Shown piece after piece: positions 21,554-33,139 of a stretch of 64,000 bases of DNA. This stretch comes from Lentinula raphanica (taxonomy: Eukaryota; Basidiomycota; Agaricomycetes; Agaricales; Omphalotaceae). Positions within the stretch are counted from its first letter, which is position 1. Each line of letters begins with the position of its first letter. The position numbers and the translations under genes were made by a program. The notes below the pieces were generated by a model, which did no database searches, had not been told where the DNA came from, and was given only the letters and a program-made list of their open reading frames with translations. The stretch lies in contig JANVFP010000026.1 of the NCBI GenBank assembly GCA_027919835.1, positions 620,001 through 684,000 on the forward strand. Reading direction: 5' to 3'.

Positions 21554-23515
21554 ATGTCAACCATCGCCAAAATCCCCAAAGGGGTTTCATCTCGAAAGCT
21601 CACAGCTCTACCAAACGAACTCATTGTTCTGATATTTAGAACCTGTCCGCAATCAGACCGTGCAATGCTTTCACGAGTTTCCAAACGTTTTCATCACTTA
21701 GGAGTCGATCCTCTGTATCGCTCGATTCTCATCACAAATTGTGCCGCTGTTCAAAACCTGCGTAGAACAGTGGTCGAATCAAACGGGGAATTTGCAAAGG
21801 CGATACGGGTCCTCAATGTGCTGCTGGCCAGGGTTGACGATAAGTCAGTCAGTCCTCTTGAAACACATTTGAACAAATCGTAACAATTTCATCAATCCCG
21901 TAGGATCGTTTTCTGGAACATCAACGTCCCGGTTCTGCTGCAAGCCATCATCCTACAGAGCCCAAATATCAAAACACTGCAATTCTACACAAGTTTTCCC
22001 CCTCCAACGGCGCACCACGAACAATCTCTTCGGTTGTGGGCTCAAAATCCGTCTCCTAAATGCCTCACCTCTCTCACCTTTGGCGTCTCGTGGTACATGG
22101 TCAATAGGAACGTGCTCAAGTCACTTTTGGATCCACTCGCTGCCTTGGAACACCTTTCCATACAATGCACTGGAGATTATTTTTCTCCGCCATTCATCAC
22201 GAATGTAGAAGTGACACTTCCGAATCTACTTGCGTATCATGGCCCTTCGATCCTTCTCGAATCCCTCGCAAAGGGATCTAAAAAGCTCTCATCGCTCATC
22301 CTCGAAATCTATACACCCCTTGATCTCGAGTTCGACTTTGCCTTGGTTCTCGCGCAAGATCCAACGTTAAGACACCTCAAGAACGTTGGTTCAAAGGGTG
22401 AAGGCGAACCGGATGCCGCTGCGTTATCCTTTTTGAAGATTATCTGCGACACACCGGCTGCAGCTAATGTCGTACTGGAATTCATACCCCAGGTCGCGCA
22501 TTTCGAATTGCTGTGTACGTCCATGAAATGGATAACACCAGAAAGAGTAAGTCGTTGTTCAACGTTCAACTTCGATTTAGTCAAGATACCGAGCTTTGTT
22601 CCAGTTACCAACTCATCCCTGGCACTCCGACTTGAACCTAGATTTCCTCTCTCGAATCACGTCACTACGAATTTTCAGTCTGCAATTTGTCCATATCAAA
22701 CAATCTTTGCCTTGGGATGTAGCTGTGATCGCTGACTCTCTAGGCGAAATGAACGCGGGTTTGGTGGAGGTCAATATCTGTGAGTTTGCATGCCTGTCAA
22801 TCCGAATGTACTTGTTTAGGTATCTGTCCCTTGTAGACGGACACAAGTATCAGAAGTCAGCAACTAGTACAACTGGGAAGAGGTAACGTTATGCTCTGCT
22901 CTCATTGTCACATATACTGATGTACCCTGTTAAATCTAGCTGGTCGCCCGTTCTTGTTTGACACGTTCAAGTTTGAGTAGGTCTTGACTATTTTTTGTGC
23001 CAGCCTAGTCCATCTCACGCAATACAATTTTCATTATATCTAGCATTTGAAATTAACTGCTACAAAAACGCTGAATGCCAAGCTATATGGCATAGAAGAT
23101 AATGACCTTGATCTCGAATGTAGAAAAAGAGTATTCAACGCGTTCAGATTTCCGCGTCGTTTGATCAAAAGCTTGGCGATGGAGTTCTCCCCACAAGTGC
23201 CTCCATCTACTACGTATCTATCGACGACAAACTCTTGTTTGGTTGAATTTCGAGTGCGCCAAGGGGTGAGTGCCGTGACAGAATATATAGCCCTACATTC
23301 CGATTAGGCTATCCATGGCGATCAGGGATATGGAAGGATATGTTAGAAGGCTCACCGAAGAGGCAGAGGGTGATTGGAATATTACACGGTTGCGTTCGAC
23401 TGCTGAAAAACTGTTGGGTCTGTTCCTATCTGTTCAATATATGTGTATGATCTTGTTACTTGACCTTCATCGACAATCGGTCGATCACGTTCGTTTTGAA
23501 CCACTGCTCGTCTGA
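21554..23515 (+). CDS. F-box protein
   Basis: Substrate receptor type protein for SCF ubiquitin ligases. The first exon starts MSTIAKIPKGVSSRK, followed at about residues 15-60 by the F-box LTALPNELIVLIFRTCPQSD with RVSKRFHHLGVDPLYRSI, typical of agaric F-box proteins. Exons 21554-21843, 21904-22556 and 22605-22779 are clear. The next exons are small and uncertain (around 22837-22979). Coding resumes at about 23047-23263 (TATKTLNAKLYGIEDND) and 23309 onward (MAIRDMEGYVRRLTEEAEGD). The end is uncertain between about 23415 and 23515. The middle has Leu-rich segments (LEHLSIQCTG, LSSLILEIYTPLDL) but no regular LRR array. Target unknown. Confidence 0.7.
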
Positions 23516-23891
23516 GGGCGAGTCGTTCTTTCCTCGTGTCAAGCTATACAACCAGAAACTGCCTACAAAGTAGTACAATGAAAGCCTAACCAACTTCTAA
23601 GTGACAAGTTGAAGCTGAAGTGTTGACCGAGTGCGACGGTTGTGCCCATTCCCACGCCACAGTCGCTCTCTCCCTCTCTCTCCCTCTCTCCTTTATACTT
23701 TGGAGCGGGTGAACGTCGTGCTCGCTCTTGGTCGCTGCAAGCTAACCAAGTTAGTCATGCCATTGAAGGATCGCGTCGCCTGATGTGTCTTGTGCAGAAG
23801 AAACGTCGGACTGAACCTCGCGGCTCTATCGGTTTCCATTGCTTAGGTTCCAACCGCTCCGGGTCCGCCTCGTTCTTTTTTGCAGGCTAAG
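23516..23891. promoter_or_regulatory. Upstream region of the TFIIS-N gene with CT-repeat tract
   Basis: A CTCTCTCCCTCTCTCTCC tract at about 23666-23692 lies 200 bp before the start codon of the next gene. Pyrimidine tracts of this kind are common core-promoter features in fungi. No gene. Confidence 0.4.
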
Positions 23892-24837
23892 ATGGCTTCC
23901 GATGGGCAAGGAGGACATCCATGGCCAGATGATGGTAAGTGAACATAGCTATAATGATTCGTGTGTCTCAAAGGTGCTCTGGGTTTGACATTGGCTGATT
24001 CCTTTGCTTGAACCTCAGCAGCAGAACTAGCGAAAGACCCCGAAGCGATGAAAGTGCGCGAATGGCGATATCAGCTTCAAAAAGTCTTTCTGACTGCCAA
24101 AGATCGAGCTCCCAAGGAGAAGTATATGTCAGAAATGGACGATCTCTTTACCCAAATCGAAACATATGACAAAATGACTTTGATATATCTTCAAGTGAGT
24201 TTTATACATTGACCTGCAAAACTCTCGAATCCACGAACTTCCCTACCTCTGTTTCAGTTCTCCAAAATCGGAAAAGTCATACGTCTCATCTCAGCGCTCT
24301 CCGATGACAATGTCACTCTTGATTCGCAATACAGATTCCGGGAACGTGCCAAAAAGCTCGTCGAACGCTGGCAACACATTACCGATGCTAGCCGTGCAGG
24401 CGTACACGGTGCAGAGGAGGAAGCATCTTCATCGACAATGAAGAATGCTAACACTGGGCCTACACCGAATGAATTAGGCTCGGAAGCTTCCACTGGAGTT
24501 GAAGAATCCTCACAATCTTCGGATGCCAAGAACGGGGCAACCGGGCATCATCAGCAAGGTAAGAGCGACGAGCAAAATTGTGATCCGAGTTTCTCATCTT
24601 TCGTGTCATCTTGGGCGACTTCTTCTCGCATCTTTCTTCTGCTTCGTTTTTCTATTGCATATGAGGTACTGTCGCTACAATCTTTTGACTCGTGTTTTCC
24701 TTTGTCTTGTTCGGTGTTCCAACCAGACTGGTACTGATCATCTACTTTCAGATGCTCGAGCGACAACGCCGGTTGAGACTCAGAACGCTGATGCTTGCGA
24801 GTTCCCGGATCTCACTCCATTAAGATTGAGCGAGTAG
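23892..24837 (+). CDS. TFIIS N-terminal (LW) domain protein
   Basis: Small nuclear protein, 201 residues from exons 23892-23934, 24019-24194, 24258-24558 and 24752-24837. Residues about 40-115 form a TFIIS/Med26/elongin A N-terminal four-helix domain: YMSEMDDLFTQIETYDKM, then YLQFSKIGKVIRLISALSD and AKKLVERWQHIT, with the diagnostic IGK and W near the domain end. The C-terminal half is Ser/Glu/Thr-rich and disordered. There is no TFIIS central domain or zinc ribbon, so it is not TFIIS itself. The acceptor of intron 1 is a NAGNAG site (CAGCAG), so one alanine may be optional. Likely interacts with elongation or Mediator factors (inference). Confidence 0.8.
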
Positions 24838-25286
24838 ACTCTACTTCGAGACTATCTATCAGTGTTATCTCTACCTACTTTCTATTCAGAAGGTATCGAT
24901 CATTGTCTTTCTCTATACCCTCCTCCTCGTACATCTCATTCGTATGGTGCACTAAAGCAATGTCTTGACTTCTGTGATACTTCATATCCCGTTTATGCTT
25001 CATCGTTTGCCCTCTACCATCACTTGCTGAATATGATCTATTTTTACCATTTGTACAAAAGCTGCAGCGCTGTATGGTGGCGCTATTCTCTTGTGGCATA
25101 AGTGCCTATTTCAAGTTGAATCGTTACAGAGTTTTAGTGGATTTCGGAGGTCACTACTATAGGCCACACCGCAATCCTGGAGACTCGAGAGGACGGTCCT
25201 TGAGGGTGGGCTGTTACCTAAGCATCAAGAAATTCCTCGACGTTGTCCTGGCAATCATATCACAGTTTTACCGTTCAACGTCCTGT
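24838..25286. other. Flank left of KDZ element E1
   Basis: 3' flank of the TFIIS-N gene. No gene supported. It ends with the octamer CGTCCTGT (25279-25286), the left target-site copy of E1. Confidence 0.5.
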
Positions 25287-25414
25287 CACCTGACATTACC
25301 AAATAAGCCGATCCGTAGAACCGATCAATCGATCAAATATCGGAACCGGTACAAGGCGTTATCCGCGTTCCTCCCCCAGTTGCTTAAAGTTCCGTAGCTC
25401 GTCCGAACTTAGAG
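25287..25414 (+). repeat. E1 left terminal inverted repeat
   Basis: About 128 bp from CACCTGACATTACC to CCGAACTTAGAG. It matches the reverse complement of 36183-36310 with a single visible mismatch in the outer 40 bases (ATCCGTAG against ATCCATAG). Confidence 0.95.
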
Positions 25415-25524
25415 TAGCGCGTAGCACTTCAGTAGCTCTTTGTTACTCTTCCCCAGCATTATTTAACATATATCACAAGAAAATGACATTCTGTTGAGGC
25501 TATACACTATATCTATCTAAACCA

Positions 25525-28500
25525 CTACATATCAATCGCAACGTTGAACAATGCTGAAGTATGGGATTCCGCCTCCGCCTCCGCCTCTTCTTCATCGCTC
25601 AGATCATCCTCCTCATCGTCAGCGCTAGTAAGCTCATCTTCTCCAACCTCCATATCCCCAGCTCTTTGTCGTTTCACTCCCACACCCGCTTTGAAGTATT
25701 GGAGATTGGCAGTATCGAAGCCGGGGAGTCGGAAGATCTTCCGTAGGCGTGTGCGATGGAGATCATTGAACCGAGCTCGCTCCCAACGATGGAGAGAGAT
25801 CTGGTATGCGAGGTGAGGATCAGTGAGTGTAAGATTAGATTCCACGGCCAAGAGGAATTCCTTCTCCTCTTTCATATAGGTGAGTAATCGTTTGATCTCT
25901 ACATGAAGACGATCGAGCTCTTCCCATGCTCTGTACAACTTGAAGTACTGCGCCATTAGGACCCTGTTTGCAGGAATGGCCCAGATCTTCTCCCGGACGT
26001 TGCTCCTGGTATCTCTGAGGAAATCGAGCTCCGAGAGGTAGGCCTTTTCCACGACATCGTCGTAATCAAGAGCCTCTCGGGGAGGGGATAGTTTGGCAGC
26101 AGCTGAGTTGTACAGATTGACGGCCTCTTGTATGGCCTTCGAACGATTCTTGAGCGCTTTACCGAGATGTCTTCTCATCTTATATCCTGGAAGTATATCA
26201 TCAGCTTTGTATGATAGAACAATGGAAGAGATATATACACACCTGTACCAGCCATGTGCATCTTAGAAAGCTCAAATATCCTTCCAACCACAAGACCCTC
26301 GAGTCTATCTATCGCTTTTCTGTAGACGTGTGTACGCGACATTTCTGCTGCCTCCTTCCAGCCCTCCGAGTCCTCCGTCCACGGCTCCTTGAGATCGAGT
26401 CGGTCCTCGAGCAAGTGCACCTCCGCCAGCAGCTTATCTTCTCGCTCTTGCTCCTGTCGCATCGTCCTCTCCAGTCTCCGAGTGCGGTCTGTCTCTGTGG
26501 GAGTGTAGGAAATGAAACTTGCTCGAGTAGCCTCCAGTCGTATACGGCATTCCTTCAACTTCAGCAGTTTGGTGTAGAGATCTATCTTGTTCTGATCTTC
26601 TTCGGGCTCCTCCTCTCGCGTTCCCAGGTACTCCCACTCTTCATCTAGCCATCCAAAGATCTCCTTTGCATCCGTCACGCCAATATCCTTCATTCTCGAA
26701 ACCACGTCGTCCTTGGTCTTCAAAATGGAAAGTGCTTGTCGATAATTGTTGTATATGAATTTGCTGAGATTGGCATAAGCTTCGAAGTTGTCGTGGTGGT
26801 ACATCCACGAGGAGATCATCTGCCGTCTGTGAAATTTACTGGCATGTCGGGTCGCCGACGCAAGAGCATTCGACTGGGAAAAGAGTCTCTCGAGGACTTC
26901 CAAATCTTCAAGTCCACACCCATCGATGTAGGACAACAGGTATCGTAATTGACAGCGCCTGTTATGAGCATGACCATGGAGTGAACCAATAAGGATCTTG
27001 ACCCTCTCTTTCTTGGCAAGTGGTTGTAGTGGACTTTTGGAAAGAGTAGTGTCGAACTGGCAACCGATGTCATACCCAAAGGCCTTCTTCCCTGGTGTCG
27101 AAGAACTAAGGGTGGCGCGTTCTTCATGACTTGCTGACAGGAAGCGGTTCAGAAACGCGAGCGCATATTTTCGTCTAGAGTTGTTTCGACATCAGAGATT
27201 GGTTTAGAAAGTGATCGAAGCGAAACACGTACTGTTCACCACTCTTGATCATATCTAGAATCCAAAGTACAAACATATGCCGACAGGATGCCACGAATAC
27301 TCCAGTTTCATCGAAGATACCTCGTTCTGCTTCTGTATGTCCTTTTTTCATGTTCTCCCAACGGTCCTCGCAACCCTTTCGTGGTTCGCCAGTTTGTTCG
27401 ATTTGATTCCAGCCGGGCAGGTTTGGCCAGTTCTTCTGATCCCATTGATCAACATCAGTGGGATTCAAGAAATAGTCGTCACCCCCAACTCGAGGGTCAT
27501 ACCGTTCCTTGAGCCGACCAGGAGTAGAGGAGTCCCAGTCTGCATCTCGACGCTCGACTCGCTTCAGGGAATCGTTCCCGTCCATGGCTGCAAGTAGCTC
27601 GAACTCGAGCTCAGGCTCTCCTAGTGTGGGGTACTGGCAGGCAGGACAAGTATTGAGAGAACGCCAATTGGGATCTTGCCGGTTAAGAGCAGTTCGAACG
27701 CGTTGCCGTATCTCAGCCTTCACCGCTCTGAACACATCGTATGCGGATGTGAGCTGTACGCATAGGTAGTTCATGAATCGAAGACCCTGTAGTTCGCACA
27801 GGCCCCGAACGAAAGGTTGGATGGAGAGTCTAGGGCATCGGACAAATAGATGATGGTAGAGTTCGAGAGTACGGATAGAGACGACGGATTTATGAACAAG
27901 AGGGTTGCATGGGAAAAAGCCCTGACGGACGAGGCTACCTGAGATGTAGAGATCTGACTTGTAATGGGAAATATCTGTATCAGTTATGCCTGAAGCAAAA
28001 TGAGTAGAATCTTTGAAGAGAGAGCACGATACGTACCGAACACGTCGATAGCCTTTGTGCTTTGCAAGAAGATACACTCATCATCTACAGCGGCCCCACC
28101 TTCAGCTCTGCGGAAGCAGTAATCCATATATGCAGTTGCCATTCCTTCTATTTGAGGACGCCAGCGTTGCTGATCTATGAATATCTTGTTGCGACGAGTA
28201 CGATGATCTCTATAGTAGCTAGATAATTCCTAGTAGGTCAATCGTTGACAATTACAAGCACAAGCGAAGAGACTCACGATGTTCGATAGAATGCCTCAGC
28301 CTCTCGGTAAAGCTGAGTCTCTTCATCTTCAACGTCTTCCCACCCTTCATCTGGATTCTCAAGCGCTTGGTCTTCGATGTCTGGAACTCGACAGTCTGGA
28401 CGCGATTCCGAAGGGTATTCAGTGATGTTCTCCTTGTCGAAATCGTCGCGATAAATGTCCAGATACGCGCCAAAGTCGAGCACATCGTCAGTGCTCGACT

Positions 28501-28654
28501 TGGCCTTTTTCCGATCCTCCAACAAGTTCTTCTTGTGCTGCACCGTTTGGCTCTGCGAATATGTCCTGATGGCCGATGATTTCTGAGAGTCGACGTTACC
28601 TCTGAGAGGTACAGCTGGGCCACGGACAACATCCCGGGTACGGATGACAGGCAT
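25525..28654 (-). CDS. KDZ transposase (E1)
   Basis: DDE-type transposase of the Kyakuja-Dileera-Zisupton class, with several short introns. The N-terminal part (MPVIRTRDVVRGPAV, start at 28654) is charged; then come YYRDHRTRRNKIFIDQQRW and a CxxC zinc-type motif CPACQYP. The RNase H-fold residues are present: D in AAMDGNDSLKR, D in FGYDIGCQF, E in GLEDLEVLERLFS, with the accompanying GVFVASCRHMFVLW and GHAHNRRCQ. The C-terminal region is a long coiled coil and ends in an acidic tail (TSADDEEDDLSDEEEAEAEA). The 3' end faces the left TIR; the 5' end is head to head with the TET/JBP gene, about 400 bp apart. No stop or frameshift seen, so probably active. Confidence 0.9.
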
Positions 28655-29124
28655 TGAATTCGAAGTCGGCAAGACTTGGAGTAGTAGAGAGCAACAGAGC
28701 TGTCTCGATCACGTGGTCACGGGCCTACATGAAGTGGCGCCAGTTTTATTCTCTCTTGGCTTCTCGCCTTCATGTTATCCTGTGAGTGGTCCCATTTTCC
28801 TCGCGTATCTTCGCGTATCTTCGTGCATATATTGCTTTCTCAACTAGCTCTATTATGTCTGAACCTCTAGTATGCAGACCCGGCTTTGGGGCAGCAGAAT
28901 GTAGGATTCAGACAGTGTTTTGGTGTGCCAGCTCATGCCAGATGCTTCATGTTATTCTTGTTCAGTGTTATGCTCTCTTACTCATTCTATCTATTAATTC
29001 TTGAATACTAACATTCCCCAAAGCGTTCCGGCGCTCGTTACGGAACCATAAGGAGTATAGTGGCGTCTCTCGGAGAGATGAAGAAGCTGAGCTCCTCACT
29101 GTAAGTCTTCATACAGAGGATCTG

Positions 29125-30541
29125 ATGAAGGATGCCTACTTGTGGCAAGAAGAATATTACGCTCAACACGAAGAGGCCACCGATGAGCGCGTTCCGCTCA
29201 AGACATCGACTCTCAGTCGACGACCTCAGAAGCCCTCTCATTTTCACACTCTCAGAGATCTTGCAAAGCCACGGCCTTTCCAACTTCCGCTTGCTCGAGA
29301 GCACTCTCCATATCAGCCAGATATGACTGCTTCTGCCCAGAAAAGGAAGAGCGCGAAGTCACACAGACGCTCTCGTATGCTACGCGATGAAGAACGGCGG
29401 GAAAAACAACTCGCAGCTGGTTCATCTCTCAAAGCCTGTGCCATACAAAATATGGCTCGCTCGAGATTGGCTTCAAACATCATACGAACAGATTTCCAGC
29501 GTCAGAAGACGAAGTGGGTTGGTAAGAAAGTCGCTGCAAATAACGAGAATTTTTCATTGGAAGATCTATCAGCCAAGCCTGAACTGACAAAGGTATGCTG
29601 GGATGGCAGGTAAGTTATGACATTTCTAGATATTCCACCGTTCTGACCTCCAACAGCCAGACCAAAATCATACACGACAGCTCCGGTGTCCCTCTCGTCG
29701 TTATGGGCCGCAAACCATCAGGTTTCGACGACGTCGTGGAACGAATCCAGCAGAAACTCACTCAATCGCACGCCGAACTCGATTTTGCACCGATGAAGAA
29801 GAAAGTCAATTTACGAGGAACGTATGACGCTGCACCGATGGGCGGCAGTTTCGGCGGTGGTCAGAAACGACCCGCTATGTTTGCTCACACTCCTCACAAT
29901 ACTGCGATCCTTCAAGGACTTCGAGAAGACCCAGACATGCAACGCGTTGCTCGATTATGTGATCGTGAGTGGTATTTTCCAATAACTGATAGTAAACTCA
30001 GGTCTGACGATTTTCGTCAGACTATTTTCAATCCTATTTTCCAGATATGCACACCTTGTACAACAATGTCCTTGACTTGCTTCACGAAGACAATCCCGAA
30101 TTCGAGCGGAACTTCCCAGATTGCTCGTGGGCTGCTGCTCACATCAACTTCCAGCTTGCTGTCACCTTCCGTCATCGAGACTTTCTCAACTTGCTTTTCG
30201 GTTTGTGCGCCATTTTTCCCGTGGGTTCCTATGATTATCAGCGTGGCGGACACTTAGTTCTATGGGATCTCGGTCTCGTCCTAGAGTTTCCACCGGGAAC
30301 GGTCATTCTCATTCCTTCGGCATTGCTCGAACACTCTAACGTGAGTCTCCCTCCTGGGGAAACTCGCTCCTCGGTAACATTCTTTTCTGCGGCTGGTCTG
30401 TTTCGATGGTGCCATAATGGGTTTCTATCTGATAAGGACATGCGCTCCCATGGGTCTCCCAAACTCTTGAAGCGGTGGAATGCATACCGGGAGGAAATGT
30501 GGAAGGAGGGGTTGGCTTTACTGAAGCCCTCCAGTGCTTAG
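29125..30541 (+). CDS. TET/JBP family 2-oxoglutarate/Fe(II) dioxygenase (E1)
   Basis: Nuclear dioxygenase expected to oxidise 5-methylcytosine (family function). Exons ending 29609, then 29657-29964 and 30045-30541; the frame is continuous across both introns. The ATG at 29125 is in frame, but the frame is open upstream to about 29024 (acceptor CCCCAAAG) and a further 5' exon is possible, so the start is provisional. The double-stranded beta-helix holds the HxD motif in AVTFRHRDFLNLLFG, GGHLVLWDLGLVLEFPPG, the distal His in LIPSALLEHSNV and the 2OG-binding Arg in GETRSSVTFFSA. All are present, so catalysis looks possible. The N-terminal part is basic (ASAQKRKSAKSHRRSRM) and may hold a nuclear signal. 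Confidence 0.9.
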
Positions 30542-30983
30542 TGTTCAATCAGTACTTTAACGATATTCAGAATATATACTGTATATTCCATGCATCTGTG
30601 TGTATAAGACCTGCTGCTCTCTAATTCTGACCAGTTAACATGAAGTTCTGACCTGTTTTCAATGTCAGGTACATTTATATCGAAACTCTGAAAACAAGAT
30701 TTCAGATTTCGACTCTCGATAATTGGTCAAATACTTACTGTTATGCTTCGGAGGAGTTAGTTCTGAGCTCAACAATGCTTATCCTTCATGTTACAGGTTT
30801 TAAGTGTAAGTGTACGTGTGTATTTAAAGGAGTACAACAAAATTAGGTATTAACGACAAAGACGAAAAACGAGAAACTTTAGATCACATCAAACTCTATA
30901 TATGTCTCTAAGTGTTCTTTCACTACCACCACGATCTACCATTCGTGAATTGTCTTTATTGCCAACCTCTCTTACTATCATTC

Positions 30984-31525
30984 ATGCCTCGTAAGCGTAC
31001 TCTATCAGCTATTGAGAAAGCAAGCCGTTCGCCTGAAGACAAGCTTCGAATCAAGCAAATCAATAGACGGAAAGCAGACCGTCAGTATCGCCGAAGGTAA
31101 GTTTGCCTCATTATACTCATCTTCTACCGTTTCCATTAATCAGGTATTAGGGCTGATAATAATGCTGCAGAGCGTGCAAAGGAGCATATAGCTTTACGTC
31201 GGGCAAACATGTCTGATGAGGAAAAACTTGCGGCTAAAGAGAGACAAAAAGAATATAACGCCAGATACTATCTACGGTACAGTTCACATTTTGACTGAAG
31301 CCTAGTATGATGCTGATTTCTTTCTATAGTCATCGCGATTCCATATTGCATTCAGCTATGCAAAAACGTACTCGGTGAGTGAGCTCAGAGCTATAACAAA
31401 TCCTACTGATGAATCAAACTGATCACACATACCTTCTCAGTGCTTATATCAGTCGCCACGGTGAAACATCATTCTGGCAAAACTACCCTCATCGTGTTGT
31501 CAAATTCCGCAAGGAAGTACAATAG
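30984..31525 (+). CDS. Small basic protein of element E1
   Basis: Four exons (30984-31096, 31151-31276, 31330-31374, 31441-31525) give 122 residues. The sequence starts MPRKRTLSAIEKASRSPEDK and contains two similar Arg/Tyr/Ala-rich helices, INRRKADRQYRRRADNNAAE and KERQKEYNARYYLRHRDSI. Very basic; likely binds nucleic acid (inference). Similar small basic proteins occur next to KDZ genes in agarics, but I know no function. It lies downstream of the TET/JBP gene in the same orientation, about 440 bp away. Confidence 0.65.
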
Positions 31526-31661
31526 CTTACACAGTAAATGTTGTTCACAGTAGATATGTTATCCTCAATGACAAAAAGAAAGCGATTTGAGCAAAATCAA
31601 GTTCATTTACAAAGACTTTGAGAGCGTACAAGATAAGAGCAATTCTAAATAAGACAGATAC

Positions 31662-32928
31662 TTAAAAGTGGTTGCGCTTTGGATGAGAAACTTTAACTTT
31701 TCCCTCGGTACGAAAGGTTTCTAACTGGGCTAAGGCATCACCAAATGAGCCAATGTAACGAACGACAACGCCGCCTCGGTATTGAAGCCCTTCGATAACC
31801 AGACTCTTCCTGTTACTATACACACCCGGTTTGACTCCTTGACATACAATGAAGTTTTCGTTGGTAACCGATTCGTTCTGCAAGAGGTCAGCTATGCCAG
31901 TATCCACAAATTCCTGGTAAAATGTTTGAGCACGCTCCACATCGTTGAAGGACCCAACCACATGCGAGTGCAACGCAGGGTTGCAGATTGAATCCGCCCC
32001 ATCGACGACACCATTGATGGTGGTCCTACATCATTAGAGTATCAGAACGGAGTCTTCGATGGAAGGAGTCACAAGTACGTACCAAGCATAATAGACCCCA
32101 TAAGAATGGTTGTGCCCTTGATACACAACATAAGCTGGGTGCCTGCTTCCTTTGTGTACCACAGACACTGGAACTGCAGGACCATGCATCGTGGTCCCTG
32201 CCAGGCTCGTAGAAGCAGGGACTGCAGGCTTTTTGACTTTTTTCGAATGTTGGTGGGTGGAAGACGCAGGCGGAGCAGGTTGAAGCTTCGGCGGAGGCAA
32301 TAGTATGTTCGGCCAGCCATTGGTAAGAGAGGGTGGTGTTTCAGGGCGTTTGGTTGGAGACGATGGCACCTTCGCATGACTTTTGGTTGGAGAGATAGGT
32401 ACTTCCAGTCGTTTGGTTGGAGATGATGGCATCTGGGTACGGGTTTTAGTAGGAGATGGTGGTGGACTAGCAACAGGACTCGGTGTTCCACTGGAGATTG
32501 GGGTCGGTGCAATCTCAACATTGTTGTTGTCCTTGTTGATCTGGGCTGAGGATCGAGGAGATATAAAGTAGGCCATGGTATATAGATCAGAGAGCATACC
32601 AGTCAAAAGATTGAGTCGGCGAATTTGTTCGTTCATCTCTTCTAAACGTGCGTTCACCTCTGCTTCTCGAATTCGGTATATGCCTTGAGCAACATGGACT
32701 TGGGTCTCAGCCACTTGTCGATCACTCTCAGCAGTCAATAGAGCTTGAACTATGGTCAGTCAATAGAATGGTGGTACAGCAGCTAGCTCACCTTCTTGTG
32801 TTTGCACAAGGCTCAGCGCCTCTTTGACGCTGTTGCGAATTATCCGAAGCATTTCGACTCAAAACAATGTTAGTACAGCTGCGATAGGATTCCAGACATT
32901 ACTCACCGTTATCATTGTTTCTAGCCAT
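31662..32928 (-). CDS. Viroplasmin-like (RNase H1 N-terminal domain) protein of element E1
   Basis: Exons 32907-32928, 32792-32857, 32083-32749 and 31662-32025 give 372 residues. The start MARNNDNVEMLRIIRNSVKE leads into a coiled coil (VNARLEEMNEQIRRLN). A disordered linker carries repeated SPTK motifs (SPTKTRTQ, SPTKRLEV, SPTKSHAK, SPTKRPET), possible CDK-type phosphosites. The C-terminal third holds two copies resembling the small RNA:DNA-hybrid-binding domain of RNase H1 (Caulimovirus viroplasmin fold). The first is AYVVYQGHNHSYGVYYAW; the second is NFIVCQGVKPGVYSNRKS with GSFGDALAQLETF. There is no RNase H catalytic domain. It sits in the same slot as the E2 gene at 42946-44078. Confidence 0.7.
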
Positions 32929-33139
32929 CGTTCGCAGTTCAAAGCAGAGATGGAGAAAAGTCGAGATAGACTCGAAAGACAATGTCAATGTTCAGGTTGA
33001 AGCTTGAAGGAAGTTTGAACTTCACGTGGAGAGGTGAGCGCGGTACATGATTCACGTGAGCAGAGACGCGTTGATAGCTTGCGCCTCTCCCTCATCGTTT
33101 CAACTCTCTTGCAGAGACTTGCTGGTCGTTTCCTCGGTC